A stretch of 64,000 nt of DNA from Algoriphagus kandeliae. GTDB lineage: Bacteria; Bacteroidota; Bacteroidia; Cytophagales; Cyclobacteriaceae. The stretch spans positions 930,001-994,000 of the forward strand of contig NZ_SPSB01000001.1 of assembly GCF_004571135.1 (NCBI RefSeq), in the 5' to 3' direction. Position numbers and translations under genes: made by a program. Position 1 is the first letter of the stretch. Each line of letters starts with the position of its first letter. Under the pieces are notes generated by a model. It had not been told where the DNA came from, made no database searches, and saw nothing but the letters and a program-made list of their open reading frames with translations. Positions 7,396 to 16,733 of this stretch are shown here, in pieces.

Positions 7396-9774
7396 ATGCG
7401 AAAACTTTCATTGATTGGACTAATTCTTTTAGTCCAAGGAGTTCTGTATGCTCAAAGCACTTTGAGTGTTGAATACATCATGCGGGACCCGAAATGGATG
7501 GGGTATTTTCCTTCGGATATCCGTTGGAGCGATGATAGCCAAACCATTTATTTTGATTATAACCCGGAAGGAAATCCTGATGATTCCCTCTATCAAATCC
7601 AATTAGACCAGCTAAAGGAATTCCAAAAGGTAGATTGGAGAGAAGAACGATCCCTGCGCCGAAATCAAGCAGCTTACAATAAAGACAAAAGTAAAAGGCT
7701 TTATGTAATGCCAAATGATCGGATTTTTCTGGAAAGTCTTCCAAATGGAGAGCAAAAAGAAATTTTAAACTGGCATGCAAGGGTAAGCAATCCAACCTTT
7801 ATGGCTGATGAAAACTTGATCTATTTTGTCAGTGAACAAAATATTTACACCTATAATCTCCAAACTGAAGCAGTAAAGCGGGTTACCAATATCTCAACAG
7901 GAAATAAGCCCGGAAGGCAAGAACGAAGGGAATCAAACTTAGATTCTTCCAGACCCTTTTTGGAAGAGGAAAATCTAAAGCTTTTGGAAGTTGTTCGTCA
8001 GCGGGAGGAAAAACGAAAGTCAAGCCAAGCGTATCGGGAAGCTACCCAGCTTGAACCTGAAGAAGAATTTACTTTTTACACTGAGGGGAAAAACCCTTCC
8101 AACCTCCAGCTTTCCCCAAATGGAAGATTTGCAAGTTTCACTTTTTACAAAACAGCAAATAACAAAAACACCAAGGTCCCGAATTATGTAGATGCCTCTG
8201 GCTACACCGAAGATTTAAATGCCCGGCCAAAAGTCGGAACAAATCCAACTACCTCCGAAATAGGAATTTACAATTTGGAAAAGGATACCGTCTATTTCAT
8301 TAATACTTCTACCCTTCCTGGATTGACGGATCTTCCTGATTATGTAAAGGATTACCCAGATAAGGAATGGCCCCAAAAAGAACGAGACTTGGCGCTATTC
8401 GGTCCGGTTTTTTCACCGGATGGTACAAAGGCAATCATTCGGGCTCGTTCCTTAGACAATAAAGATCGATGGATTGCCCTTGTCGATTTGGAAAGTGGCG
8501 AATTGACCACCTTGGACAGACAACGAGATGAAGCTTGGATTGCTGGCCCAGGAATCGGTTGGACCTTTTCTGGAGGAACGCTAGGGTGGCTTCCGGACAA
8601 TAAGCACATTTATTTTCAATCTGAAGAAACCGGCTATTCTCACCTTTATTTATTCGATGTAGAAAAGAAAATAAAGAAAGCATTAACCAAAGGAGAATTT
8701 GAGGTTTTTGACCCTTTCCTATCAAAAGATGGCTCCCATTGGTATTTGACTACGTCTGAAGTTGATCCGGGTGAACGGCATTTTTATCGCATGCCTGTTT
8801 ACGGAGGAAAGGTTGAGAAACTTACCCAAATGGCAGGAAATAATCAGGTCACATTATCTCCTGATGAGAAGTATTTAGCAATTCTCCACTCTTATAGCAA
8901 TTCACCGGAAGAGCTTTATTTGCAAGAAAACAGAGTCGGTGCTGCCCCTATTAAATTGACTGATGGTCAAAGCGAGGAGTTTAAATCTTATAATTGGAAA
9001 GATCCTGAAATCATTCGGTTTACAGCTCAGGATGGAGCAAAAGTTCCTGCCAGGATTTACGAACCAGAGCCTTCCAAGAAAAATGGAGCTGCTGTAATCT
9101 TTGTACATGGAGCTGGTTACCTCCAAAACGTGCATAAATGGTGGAGCAGTTACTTTAGAGAATACATGTTCCATAATCTATTGGCTGATTTGGGATATAC
9201 TGTTTTGGATATCGATTACCGTGCTTCAGCTGGATATGGTCGAGATTGGCGAACAGGAATTTACCGTCATATGGGTGGAAAGGACTTGTCTGATCAAGTT
9301 GACGGAGCCAAACATCTCGTAAAAGAATATGAAATTGATGCAGACAGAATTGGAATCTACGGAGGTAGCTATGGAGGTTTTATTACCTTGATGGCTTTGT
9401 TTACAGAGCCAGAAGTGTTTAAATCAGGTGCAGCCCTTCGTTCGGTGACAGATTGGGCACATTACAATCATGGCTACACATCCAACATATTAAATACCCC
9501 TGAGGAAGATCCAATTGCATACAGAAGATCCTCCCCTATTTACTTTGCTGAAGGCCTGAAAGGAAATTTATTAATGGCACATGGAATGCTGGATGTTAAT
9601 GTGCATTTTCAGGACGTAGTTCGGCTTTCTCAACGATTAATTGAATTGGAAAAAGATAACTGGGAAATGGCTATATATCCAGTGGAAGATCACGGATTTG
9701 TTGAGCCAAGTTCCTGGACAGATGAATATAAGCGTATCCTTAAACTCTTCAACAGCACTTTATTGAATGAATAG
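7396..9774 (+). CDS. S9 family prolyl oligopeptidase (DPP4-like), secreted
   Basis: 792 residues with a signal peptide (cleavage after VLYAQ). Residues about 25-530 carry WD40-like beta-propeller repeats (LSPNGRFASF, FSPDGTKAII, LSPDEKYLAI). The alpha/beta-hydrolase domain begins near residue 540. The catalytic triad is complete: S658 in GGSYGGF, D733 in GMLDVNV and H766 in VEDHGF. These periplasmic enzymes trim short peptides, often after proline. The length fits DPP4/acylaminoacyl-peptidase relatives. The stop overlaps the start of the gamma-glutamyltransferase gene by eight bases, suggesting joint peptide degradation. Confidence 0.92.
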   Translation: MRKLSLIGLILLVQGVLYAQSTLSVEYIMRDPKWMGYFPSDIRWSDDSQTIYFDYNPEGNPDDSLYQIQLDQLKEFQKVDWREERSLRRNQAAYNKDKSKRLYVMPNDRIFLESLPNGEQKEILNWHARVSNPTFMADENLIYFVSEQNIYTYNLQTEAVKRVTNISTGNKPGRQERRESNLDSSRPFLEEENLKLLEVVRQREEKRKSSQAYREATQLEPEEEFTFYTEGKNPSNLQLSPNGRFASFTFYKTANNKNTKVPNYVDASGYTEDLNARPKVGTNPTTSEIGIYNLEKDTVYFINTSTLPGLTDLPDYVKDYPDKEWPQKERDLALFGPVFSPDGTKAIIRARSLDNKDRWIALVDLESGELTTLDRQRDEAWIAGPGIGWTFSGGTLGWLPDNKHIYFQSEETGYSHLYLFDVEKKIKKALTKGEFEVFDPFLSKDGSHWYLTTSEVDPGERHFYRMPVYGGKVEKLTQMAGNNQVTLSPDEKYLAILHSYSNSPEELYLQENRVGAAPIKLTDGQSEEFKSYNWKDPEIIRFTAQDGAKVPARIYEPEPSKKNGAAVIFVHGAGYLQNVHKWWSSYFREYMFHNLLADLGYTVLDIDYRASAGYGRDWRTGIYRHMGGKDLSDQVDGAKHLVKEYEIDADRIGIYGGSYGGFITLMALFTEPEVFKSGAALRSVTDWAHYNHGYTSNILNTPEEDPIAYRRSSPIYFAEGLKGNLLMAHGMLDVNVHFQDVVRLSQRLIELEKDNWEMAIYPVEDHGFVEPSSWTDEYKRILKLFNSTLLNE

Positions 9775-11479
9775 AACAGCCTACATCCGCTTTGCTGCTC
9801 TTCTTTTGAGCATCCCCTTTCTGGTATTTTCCTGTAAAACTCCCACAATAGATAAAGAACCAAAAAGAGGTTTAGTCGCAGAAAATGCCATGGTTGTTTC
9901 AGCTCGTGGTGAAGCATCAAGAATAGGTGTGGAAATCATGCAAAAAGGTGGAAATGCCTTTGATGCAATGATGGCAACGGAAATGGCTCTTGCTGTCACT
10001 TTTCCTTTCGCTGGAAATTTGGGAGGCGGAGGCTTTGCTGTTTATCGCATGGCAAATGGAGATATAGGATCTATAGACTACCGAGAAAAAGCTCCGGGAG
10101 CTGCTCATCGAGACATGTACCTTGATGAGAATGGAGATGTAATTCCGGGATTAAGTACAAAAGGAGCCTTGGCTTCAGGAGTTCCAGGAACCATTGCGGG
10201 AATCTTCGAAGCTCAATCCAAATTCGGAAAACTCGATCCCAAGGAAATATTACAACCGGTCATTGATTTGGCAAGAAATGGATTTGTCGTCAGTACGCAA
10301 CAAGCAAGCCGCCTTCAGGGGATTCGAGAGGTAGTTCGAGAAGTAAATGGAGAAGACACTTTCTTTGGTAAGGAATGGAACGCTGGTGATACCATAAAAA
10401 ATATTGCCTTAGCAGAGACGCTAGAGCGAATCGCAAACAATGGCCGCGATGAGTTCTACAAAGGTGAAACAGCCAAGGTTCTGGTAGACCACATGCAGAA
10501 AATGGGGGGAATTATTACCCTAGAAGACCTCGCTGCTTATGAAGCTGTTTGGAGGGATCCTGTTGTCTTTGACTACAAGGAGTTACGGATTATTTCTATG
10601 GCACCCCCAAGTTCAGGTGGAGTGACTATCGGACAAATTTTAAAAATGGTTGAGCCTTTTGATCTTAGAAGCATGGGCCATAATTCGGCGGATTATGTTC
10701 AAGTTCTGACAGAAGCAATGAGAAGAGCTTATGCTGATAGAAATTATTATTTAGGCGATCCAGACTTTGTGGAGATTCCTATTGCAGAGCTTTTGGATGA
10801 TGAATATTTAAGAAATCGGATGGAAAGTTTTGATCCGGATAAGGCTACTCTTTCCTCTGACATAGCGGAAGGATCGGTTCTTTTTGCAGAAAGCATGGAA
10901 ACAACCCACTACTCCATCATGGATACAGAGGGAAATGCGCTCGCTGTGACTACTACCTTGAATGGTGCATATGGATCTAAAGTTTACTTGGATGAATTGG
11001 GCTTTTTCATGAATAATGAAATGGACGATTTCAGTAGTAAAGCTGGAGTTCCAAATATGTTTGGTCTGATAGGTGCAGAGGCTAATAGCATTGCACCTGG
11101 TAAGCGAATGCTTAGCTCTATGACCCCAACTCTTGTAGAGCGAAATGGAAAACTTTGGATGATAGTAGGAACTCCAGGAGGTTCTACCATTATCACTGCA
11201 GTAGCTCAAACAATTCTTAATGCCTATGAATTTGATATGACCATGCAGGAGGCCGTAGAGGCTCCACGCTTTCATCATCAATGGCTTCCGGATCAAATTC
11301 TATTTGAGGAAAATTCCCTTGACAGCACCTTATTGAAAATTTTAACTGCCAAGAACTACCTGATCAATGAAGGTCGAACTCCAATTATCGGTTCCGTCGA
11401 TGCCATCATGGTTTTGCCAGACGGAAAGCTAGAGGGAGGAGCTGATCCTAGAAGGGAAAATGAAGCAGCTGGATTTTAA
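9767..11479 (+). CDS. ggt: Gamma-glutamyltransferase, lipoprotein form
   Basis: 570 residues. A lipobox, LVFSC, with C23 as the modified cysteine, points to an outer-membrane or inner-membrane lipoprotein rather than the soluble periplasmic form. The family's N-terminal GGNAFDA and GNLGGGGF motifs are present. The autoprocessing nucleophile is T379 in the TTHYS motif, giving large and small subunits of about 356 (after the lipobox) and 192 residues. Active-site elements NEMDDFS, PSSGG and GTPGGS are intact. The enzyme cleaves or transfers gamma-glutamyl groups of glutathione and related peptides. The gene overlaps the S9 peptidase gene by eight bases and ends at a clear terminator. Confidence 0.95.
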   Translation: MNRTAYIRFAALLLSIPFLVFSCKTPTIDKEPKRGLVAENAMVVSARGEASRIGVEIMQKGGNAFDAMMATEMALAVTFPFAGNLGGGGFAVYRMANGDIGSIDYREKAPGAAHRDMYLDENGDVIPGLSTKGALASGVPGTIAGIFEAQSKFGKLDPKEILQPVIDLARNGFVVSTQQASRLQGIREVVREVNGEDTFFGKEWNAGDTIKNIALAETLERIANNGRDEFYKGETAKVLVDHMQKMGGIITLEDLAAYEAVWRDPVVFDYKELRIISMAPPSSGGVTIGQILKMVEPFDLRSMGHNSADYVQVLTEAMRRAYADRNYYLGDPDFVEIPIAELLDDEYLRNRMESFDPDKATLSSDIAEGSVLFAESMETTHYSIMDTEGNALAVTTTLNGAYGSKVYLDELGFFMNNEMDDFSSKAGVPNMFGLIGAEANSIAPGKRMLSSMTPTLVERNGKLWMIVGTPGGSTIITAVAQTILNAYEFDMTMQEAVEAPRFHHQWLPDQILFEENSLDSTLLKILTAKNYLINEGRTPIIGSVDAIMVLPDGKLEGGADPRRENEAAGF

Positions 11480-11488
11480 GATTCTAAG

Positions 11489-11517
11489 GCCTTGAATTAA
11501 CTCAAGGCTTTTTTTTT
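11489..11517 (+). terminator. Rho-independent terminator after ggt
   Basis: Stem GCCTTGA (11489-11495) with TCAAGGC (11502-11508), a six-base loop, then nine T. It closes the Hpt-S9-ggt transcript. The remaining 150 bases to 11670 contain only AT-rich sequence with a weak promoter-like TTG, 19 bases, AACATTTG (11537-11566). Confidence 0.85.
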
Positions 11518-11669
11518 GATCCAACAGCTCATAAAATTGAGCTCATTTCTGAAGTCAAAACATTTGTAAATCAGGCAATTATTTTTAAAATTAAGTAGGA
11601 TTTTTATTTCAGTCCATTCATAAGCGACTGGAAATCGAATCATTTTTAACCCTTAAAATTTCTTTCATC

Positions 11670-12740
11670 ATGGTTACCCACTACGTTATTACCAACCGAG
11701 AAGTCACTTCCAGAAAAAGTAAAAACTACATTCCAGTCAACGAAACGGAGTTCATGCGAAAAGATGGCGATGAAGAAGCTAGGCATAATCTCCGATATGG
11801 AACAGTCAGTTTTGATCCCAAAAAGGCCAAAAAGCTGAAGGATTTTAACATACAAATCATACCTGAAGTAGACGAAACACTCCTAGCAAGTTATGCGGAT
11901 GACAAAGACGTGAATAAGGCGAAATTTCCTTCAACTCACATTTTCAATGAACTGTATGAATCTGGAATAAAAGCCAGTAAAAAATCACCTGGAGGAGATC
12001 ATATTAAAATCTCTGAGGATATTATGGTATTTGTACATGGCTTCAAATCTGACTTGGAAACTGCCATGCAAACGCTCTGTGAACTGCATAAAAAATATGT
12101 GGAACCAGAAAACTCTACCATTAAGCACTTGGTACTATTTACCTGGCCTGCCAAGAAGAAATTACTCAAATACCGCTCTGATGCTTATGATGCCATGCAG
12201 TCCGGATTCGCTTTGGCAAGGTCAATGGCCTCACTTCGAGAGTTTTTCAAAAAGAAATTTGTCGAGGAGCGAAAGCCACTTTGTGATCAAAAAATCCACC
12301 TGATGTGCCATAGTATGGGAAATAGAGTTCTCGAAAATATGGTAAAAGGGGTGCAAGATATTGGACTAGATATCAATTCGATTTTTGGAGAAATCTTGTT
12401 GGTGGGCGCTGATATTGATTATTACGCCTTGGAGCGCCCAAATCCTCTTTACAGACTGATTGACTTTGGAGAGCGGGTGCATGTTTATTATCACAATAAG
12501 GATCAAGCATTAGGTATCTCCGAATTAACCAAAAATGCCTTCAACCGATTGGGAAGATGGGGTGCTAAAAACTCAGTGAATCTAGCAGATGATATCTATC
12601 AATGTGATGTGACTGAAATAGACGATGATAAGGGCATTCTACATGATACGGTCCACCATTGGTACTACACCAATTCTCCTTCTGTAGTAGATGACATCAT
12701 TGAGGTCATGAAAGGTGGAAATTCAATTTTTAGCATGTAA
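11670..12740 (+). CDS. DUF900-type alpha/beta hydrolase
   Basis: 356 residues, without an obvious signal peptide. The N-terminal 110 residues are unassigned. From about residue 110 an alpha/beta-hydrolase core shows the FVHGFKSD oxyanion motif, the nucleophile elbow CHSMGN (S215), a likely acid near GADIDY or NKDQAL, and a C-terminal HDTVHHWYY histidine. That order fits the DUF900 family of uncharacterised hydrolases. An extra N-terminal region makes it longer than the core domain. The next gene, an M19-type dipeptidase, begins three bases after the stop, so the pair works as a unit. The substrate is unknown. Confidence 0.75.
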   Translation: MVTHYVITNREVTSRKSKNYIPVNETEFMRKDGDEEARHNLRYGTVSFDPKKAKKLKDFNIQIIPEVDETLLASYADDKDVNKAKFPSTHIFNELYESGIKASKKSPGGDHIKISEDIMVFVHGFKSDLETAMQTLCELHKKYVEPENSTIKHLVLFTWPAKKKLLKYRSDAYDAMQSGFALARSMASLREFFKKKFVEERKPLCDQKIHLMCHSMGNRVLENMVKGVQDIGLDINSIFGEILLVGADIDYYALERPNPLYRLIDFGERVHVYYHNKDQALGISELTKNAFNRLGRWGAKNSVNLADDIYQCDVTEIDDDKGILHDTVHHWYYTNSPSVVDDIIEVMKGGNSIFSM

Positions 12741-12743
12741 AAA

Positions 12744-14351
12744 ATGGGAAAGCGGAAATTTTCGGACCTGCATTGTCATAAACATATGCGTGCCCATTTC
12801 CACATGCAGGAAAAAGAAAAAAAGTTTAGAAGAAAAGAGGAATTCAGTCCTTGGACGGTGATTGCATCCAACCATCGGAATCATCAATTGGGAAAAATGG
12901 GTGCCAGCTACAGTCAAATTGATTTGGTGAAATGCTGGAATTCCAATCTACGCCTCACTTTTAACTCCTTGTATCCCTTAGAAAGACAATTTGTAAAGGG
13001 TATTGATCCGAAAATTGGAAAAGACAAATGGTTCCGTTTTTTGACCTCAGCTATTCTAGGATCGAAAGGACTTCGAAGAGATTTGTTGCAAACAGCTTAC
13101 ATGCGAATCCCTGATAAAGTGGTGGATTATTTCCAGTCGGATGATTACGACTATTGGGAATCTTTACAAAGAGAGCGGGATTTTGTCCTGATGGATTCAG
13201 GAAAAAGAATTCGAAAAAATGAAATCCATGTTCCTAAGGCCTTTCTTCGAGAAGAACGACTAGCGCGAAAATTTGCAAGTCAACATCCCCGCTCCTATCA
13301 AGCAAAAGATGCCTGTTACCGAGTACCCAATAATAAGGCAGAGTTGAATCAGTCTTTAGATGACGATAACGAAATCACCATGATATTGACGATTGAAGGT
13401 GCTCATGCGTTGGGAACTGATAAAGCTGAATCTATTCAGGAAATCTCTAATCGAGTTAAGGCAATCAAGAATGATTGGCTGGTACCCGTCTTCTTTATCA
13501 CCTTTGCTCACCACTTTGATAATCATCTTTGTGGGCACGCTCATTCCATTCCCGGAATGGGAAAAATCCTCATGGACCAATCCAAGCGCATGAATGCAGG
13601 ATTCAATAATGACGGAAGAAGGATTCTAAAAGAATTACTCAGCCTCAGTCAAGATTTGGTTAAGGATGATTCATTGGGTTACCGAATTTTGATCGATGTA
13701 AAACACATGAGTGCACGCTCCCGAAAGGAGTTTTATAACCTTGTTAAAAAATGTCTTGAAAAAGGAGATCAAATTCCGGTGATCGCTTCACATTGTGGTT
13801 ATTCTGGTATTTCTACACTTGACCAGCACATCGAATGGGAGAAAAAAGAGAAAGATGATTACACAGATCCTAGTGGAAAATTCAATGCCTGGAACATCAA
13901 TATGTGTGATGAGGACATCGAAATGATTGTCAAATCAAAAGGTATGTTTGGCCTTTCCTTCGATCAAAGGATTCTAGGGATTACCAAGGAAGACCTTGAA
14001 AAAAATCCACAACGAAACGGAATTCAGCTTATCTGGGAAAATATTGAAGCGGTCATCCAAAGTGCCTATGAGAACCCTAATCTATCGGTCTCTGAAAAAC
14101 CCCAAATATGGAAATCAATCACCATAGGGACAGATTTTGAAGGACTTATTGATCCCGTAGATCCTTTCCCTACAGCATTAGAATTTGATGCTTTTAGTAA
14201 GCAATTGGTTAATGAAATTGATACTGCAAGATTGAAAGGAGGAAAACCTCATCTGGCGCACTTCAAATCGAAGGAGGATATTGAAAAAGCAGTGGATGAT
14301 TTTTGCTTCAACAATGCCTCAAGTTTTGTAAAAGAGAATTATCCGAAATAA
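12744..14351 (+). CDS. M19 (membrane/renal dipeptidase)-like metallohydrolase
   Basis: 535 residues, cytoplasmic by sequence. Metal-site motifs of the M19 amidohydrolase family appear in order: DLHCHKH (H10, H12), TIEGAHAL (bridging Glu), FITFAHHFDNHLCG (family TLTHNxxN), LIDVKHMS (family iDlSH), VIASHCGYSG and GTDFEGL (family GTDFDG). Typical M19 enzymes have 350-400 residues, and the surplus here sits mainly between the first and second motifs (about residues 60-205). M19 members cleave dipeptides, including D-amino-acid dipeptides. The coupling with a DUF900 hydrolase is unusual. It ends 21 bases before the convergent tryptophan dioxygenase gene. Confidence 0.75.
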   Translation: MGKRKFSDLHCHKHMRAHFHMQEKEKKFRRKEEFSPWTVIASNHRNHQLGKMGASYSQIDLVKCWNSNLRLTFNSLYPLERQFVKGIDPKIGKDKWFRFLTSAILGSKGLRRDLLQTAYMRIPDKVVDYFQSDDYDYWESLQRERDFVLMDSGKRIRKNEIHVPKAFLREERLARKFASQHPRSYQAKDACYRVPNNKAELNQSLDDDNEITMILTIEGAHALGTDKAESIQEISNRVKAIKNDWLVPVFFITFAHHFDNHLCGHAHSIPGMGKILMDQSKRMNAGFNNDGRRILKELLSLSQDLVKDDSLGYRILIDVKHMSARSRKEFYNLVKKCLEKGDQIPVIASHCGYSGISTLDQHIEWEKKEKDDYTDPSGKFNAWNINMCDEDIEMIVKSKGMFGLSFDQRILGITKEDLEKNPQRNGIQLIWENIEAVIQSAYENPNLSVSEKPQIWKSITIGTDFEGLIDPVDPFPTALEFDAFSKQLVNEIDTARLKGGKPHLAHFKSKEDIEKAVDDFCFNNASSFVKENYPK

Positions 14352-14372
14352 TTGGAATGTGAAATATCAGGT

Positions 14373-15332
14373 TTATTCCTCTCCAAATATCTCCTTGACA
14401 ACCCAGCCCTTTCCCCACTCTTCTTTTTCTTTTTCGGTCCAAAGCTCTGGGAAGAAAATCACTTTCTGAAAACGCGGAGGAAGATATTTCTGCCAGTTGG
14501 TTCCACCGGTAGCTGCAATATCCACTGGATCTCTTTGAAGGTAGCGCACTGCTGATTTATAGTGCGCCAATGGCCAAAAAACATTAGCCTTAAGGTCAAA
14601 TTGCTTCATCAATTCAGTCATCTCCTTAGATGGATTTTCCAGCTCCATATAGCGTTGCCAGATATTTTTCCGTCTATATCCCTCAATCAATTCCTTCAAT
14701 TTTTTACCATACTTCAAATTGAAGTTTTTCAAGGTTAATGTTTTTTGACCGGTTGCCAATTCAATAGCTCCGCGCTGCCAATATAAATGATCAAAAATGT
14801 CATCTGCAGGTGAATGATAGTCAAAGCCCTCTCGATCAGCTAAGGTTACTAAATGAAAAGCATCTGTCGCCATCAACTCAATTTCGCGATATTGAGCACT
14901 TTGAAATCCTGAAGAAGGCAACAAAGACATGCGAAACTTTAAAAACTGCTCCCGCTCCATTCCTTTCCACATCATAGCAAAGGAACTGATTAAATGATCA
15001 AAGTACATTAAAATCCGGTCAAGACGGGTCTTAAAAAACTCCTCTGTAAGCGGATTCTCGTCAGAGATCTGCTCCATCTCAGAAATAATCAATTTGAAAT
15101 AGAGTTCGGTAATCTGATGATATATGATGAAAATCTTCTCGTCCTTGAAGCTAGTCTTTGGCTGTTGAAGGGACAATAACACATCCAAATTGATGTACTC
15201 CCAATAGGTCAAATAATCTGCATAAAGAAGTCCTTCCAGGTAAGAAAGCATGTCCTGACCGGATGCCTTAAACTTCTCTTCAAGCTGTTTGATTTTTTCT
15301 AGAATCCGGGGATCAAATTGGGGATTTTCCAT
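14373..15332 (-). CDS. kynA: Tryptophan 2,3-dioxygenase
   Basis: 319 residues from the ATG at 15332 (a GTG one codon upstream is less likely). This cytoplasmic haem enzyme opens the indole ring of L-tryptophan with O2 to give N-formylkynurenine. Diagnostic motifs are YHQITELYFK (active-site His near residue 72), PSSGFQSAQYR, the proximal haem ligand in AHYKSAVRYL (His near residue 257), and the substrate-binding ATGGTNWQKYL near the C-terminus. It is divergent from a glutaryl-CoA dehydrogenase-like gene across 115 bases. The two could serve the same tryptophan-to-glutaryl-CoA route, but no other kynurenine-pathway gene is in the window. Confidence 0.93.
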   Translation of the reverse strand: MENPQFDPRILEKIKQLEEKFKASGQDMLSYLEGLLYADYLTYWEYINLDVLLSLQQPKTSFKDEKIFIIYHQITELYFKLIISEMEQISDENPLTEEFFKTRLDRILMYFDHLISSFAMMWKGMEREQFLKFRMSLLPSSGFQSAQYREIELMATDAFHLVTLADREGFDYHSPADDIFDHLYWQRGAIELATGQKTLTLKNFNLKYGKKLKELIEGYRRKNIWQRYMELENPSKEMTELMKQFDLKANVFWPLAHYKSAVRYLQRDPVDIAATGGTNWQKYLPPRFQKVIFFPELWTEKEKEEWGKGWVVKEIFGEE

Positions 15333-15447
15333 CACTAAATTTTATCAAAAATGATAGTTTTTTACCCCCCGATCTATTTATTTCGAAAGGCATTGGGTTT
15401 ACTTCCCGACAAAAATCACTGATTCAATTCAATAAACCAAAAAACAC

Positions 15448-16653
15448 ATGCAGGCTATAGAAATCCAAAAATCCCAAAAGCAAGATACTTTCGAAGGAGT
15501 AGACTTTTTGGATATTGATGATCTGCTTACCGAGGAACATCAATTGATCCGGAGCTCCATTCGGGATTTTGTCAAGAAGGAAATATCACCATATATAGAA
15601 TCATGGGCACAAAATGCCTACTTCCCTGAATCCATTGTTAAGAAATTTGGAGAAGTGGGTGCATTTGGCCCTCAAATCCCTGAAGAATACGGAGGAGGAG
15701 GATTGGATTATATTTCCTATGGCCTGATCATGCAAGAAATTGAGCGAGGAGATTCAGGAATGCGATCAACTGCATCTGTACAAGGTTCCTTGGTTATGTA
15801 TCCCATTTACAAATTTGGTTCGGAGGAGCAACGCAAAAAGTATCTTCCCAAACTAGCTTCTGGTGAAATGCTCGGTTGCTTTGGATTAACGGAACCTGAC
15901 CATGGTTCAAATCCTTCAGGTATGGTAACAAATTTCAAAGATATGGGAGATCATTACCTGCTGAATGGAGCCAAAATGTGGATCTCTAATGCTCCAAAAG
16001 CTGATATTGCTGTGGTTTGGGCGAAAAATGAGGAAGGGAGAATTCATGGTCTGATTGTAGAACGTGGAATGGAAGGCTTTTCTACGCCTGAAACTCATAA
16101 TAAATGGTCTTTGAGAGCTTCATGCACAGGCGAGTTGGTTTTCGACAATGTGAAAGTTCCCAAGGAAAATCTACTTCCTGGAAAATCAGGCTTGGGACCT
16201 CCACTAATGTGTTTGGATTCTGCACGCTATGGAATTGCTTGGGGAGTGATTGGCGCAGCGATGGATTGCTATGAATCAGCCCGTAAATATGCAGCTGAGC
16301 GGATTCAGTTTGACAAGCCCATTGCAAGTTTTCAGTTAGTTCAAAAGAAGCTTTCTGAGATGCTAACAGAAATCACCAAAGCTCAATTACTTGCCTGGAA
16401 AGTAGGAAAGATGATGAATGAAGGAAAAGCCAAGACGGTTCATATTTCTATGGCAAAGCGAAATAATGTGGAAATGGCCTTGAATATAGCTCGTGAAGCC
16501 CGGCAAATTCATGGAGGAATGGGAATCACCGGAGAATATCCGATTATGCGTCACATGATGAATCTGGAATCAGTAATCACTTATGAAGGCACCCACGATA
16601 TTCACTTGCTGATTCTTGGTAATGAAATTACGGGAATACCAGCTTTTAAATAA
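15448..16653 (+). CDS. gcdH: Acyl-CoA dehydrogenase, glutaryl-CoA dehydrogenase type
   Basis: 401 residues. Its motifs follow the glutaryl-CoA dehydrogenase branch: ERGDSGMRSTASVQGSLVM, GCFGLTEPDHGSNP, and the C-terminal YEGTHDIHLLILG with the catalytic base E380. FAD-binding elements (IHGGMGITGEYP) are present. The enzyme oxidatively decarboxylates glutaryl-CoA to crotonyl-CoA in lysine and tryptophan degradation. The divergent tryptophan 2,3-dioxygenase gene supports that role. The start is the first ATG after an AT-rich spacer, and the N-terminus (about 20 extra polar residues) is normal for bacterial copies. The gene ends at a strong bidirectional hairpin. Confidence 0.88.
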   Translation: MQAIEIQKSQKQDTFEGVDFLDIDDLLTEEHQLIRSSIRDFVKKEISPYIESWAQNAYFPESIVKKFGEVGAFGPQIPEEYGGGGLDYISYGLIMQEIERGDSGMRSTASVQGSLVMYPIYKFGSEEQRKKYLPKLASGEMLGCFGLTEPDHGSNPSGMVTNFKDMGDHYLLNGAKMWISNAPKADIAVVWAKNEEGRIHGLIVERGMEGFSTPETHNKWSLRASCTGELVFDNVKVPKENLLPGKSGLGPPLMCLDSARYGIAWGVIGAAMDCYESARKYAAERIQFDKPIASFQLVQKKLSEMLTEITKAQLLAWKVGKMMNEGKAKTVHISMAKRNNVEMALNIAREARQIHGGMGITGEYPIMRHMMNLESVITYEGTHDIHLLILGNEITGIPAFK

Positions 16654-16672
16654 TGAATAGAAATTCAAAGCA

Positions 16673-16708
16673 AAAAAAGGTTCATGTTGCTAAACATGAA
16701 CCTTTTTT
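16673..16708. terminator. Bidirectional terminator between convergent genes
   Basis: A perfect 16-base stem, 16673-16688 with 16693-16708, closes on a GCTA loop. The GC-containing core GGTTCATGTT is flanked by A and T runs on both sides, so it can stop transcription from gcdH and from the large phosphoesterase gene. Confidence 0.9.
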
Positions 16709-16733
16709 ATTGAGGAAAATTCAATAACTAAAA

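Noticed and set aside
10808..11296. A 162-codon open frame on the minus strand inside ggt
   Set aside because: It lies wholly within the conserved catalytic small-subunit region of ggt, has no recognisable domain and starts and ends without context; a shadow frame.
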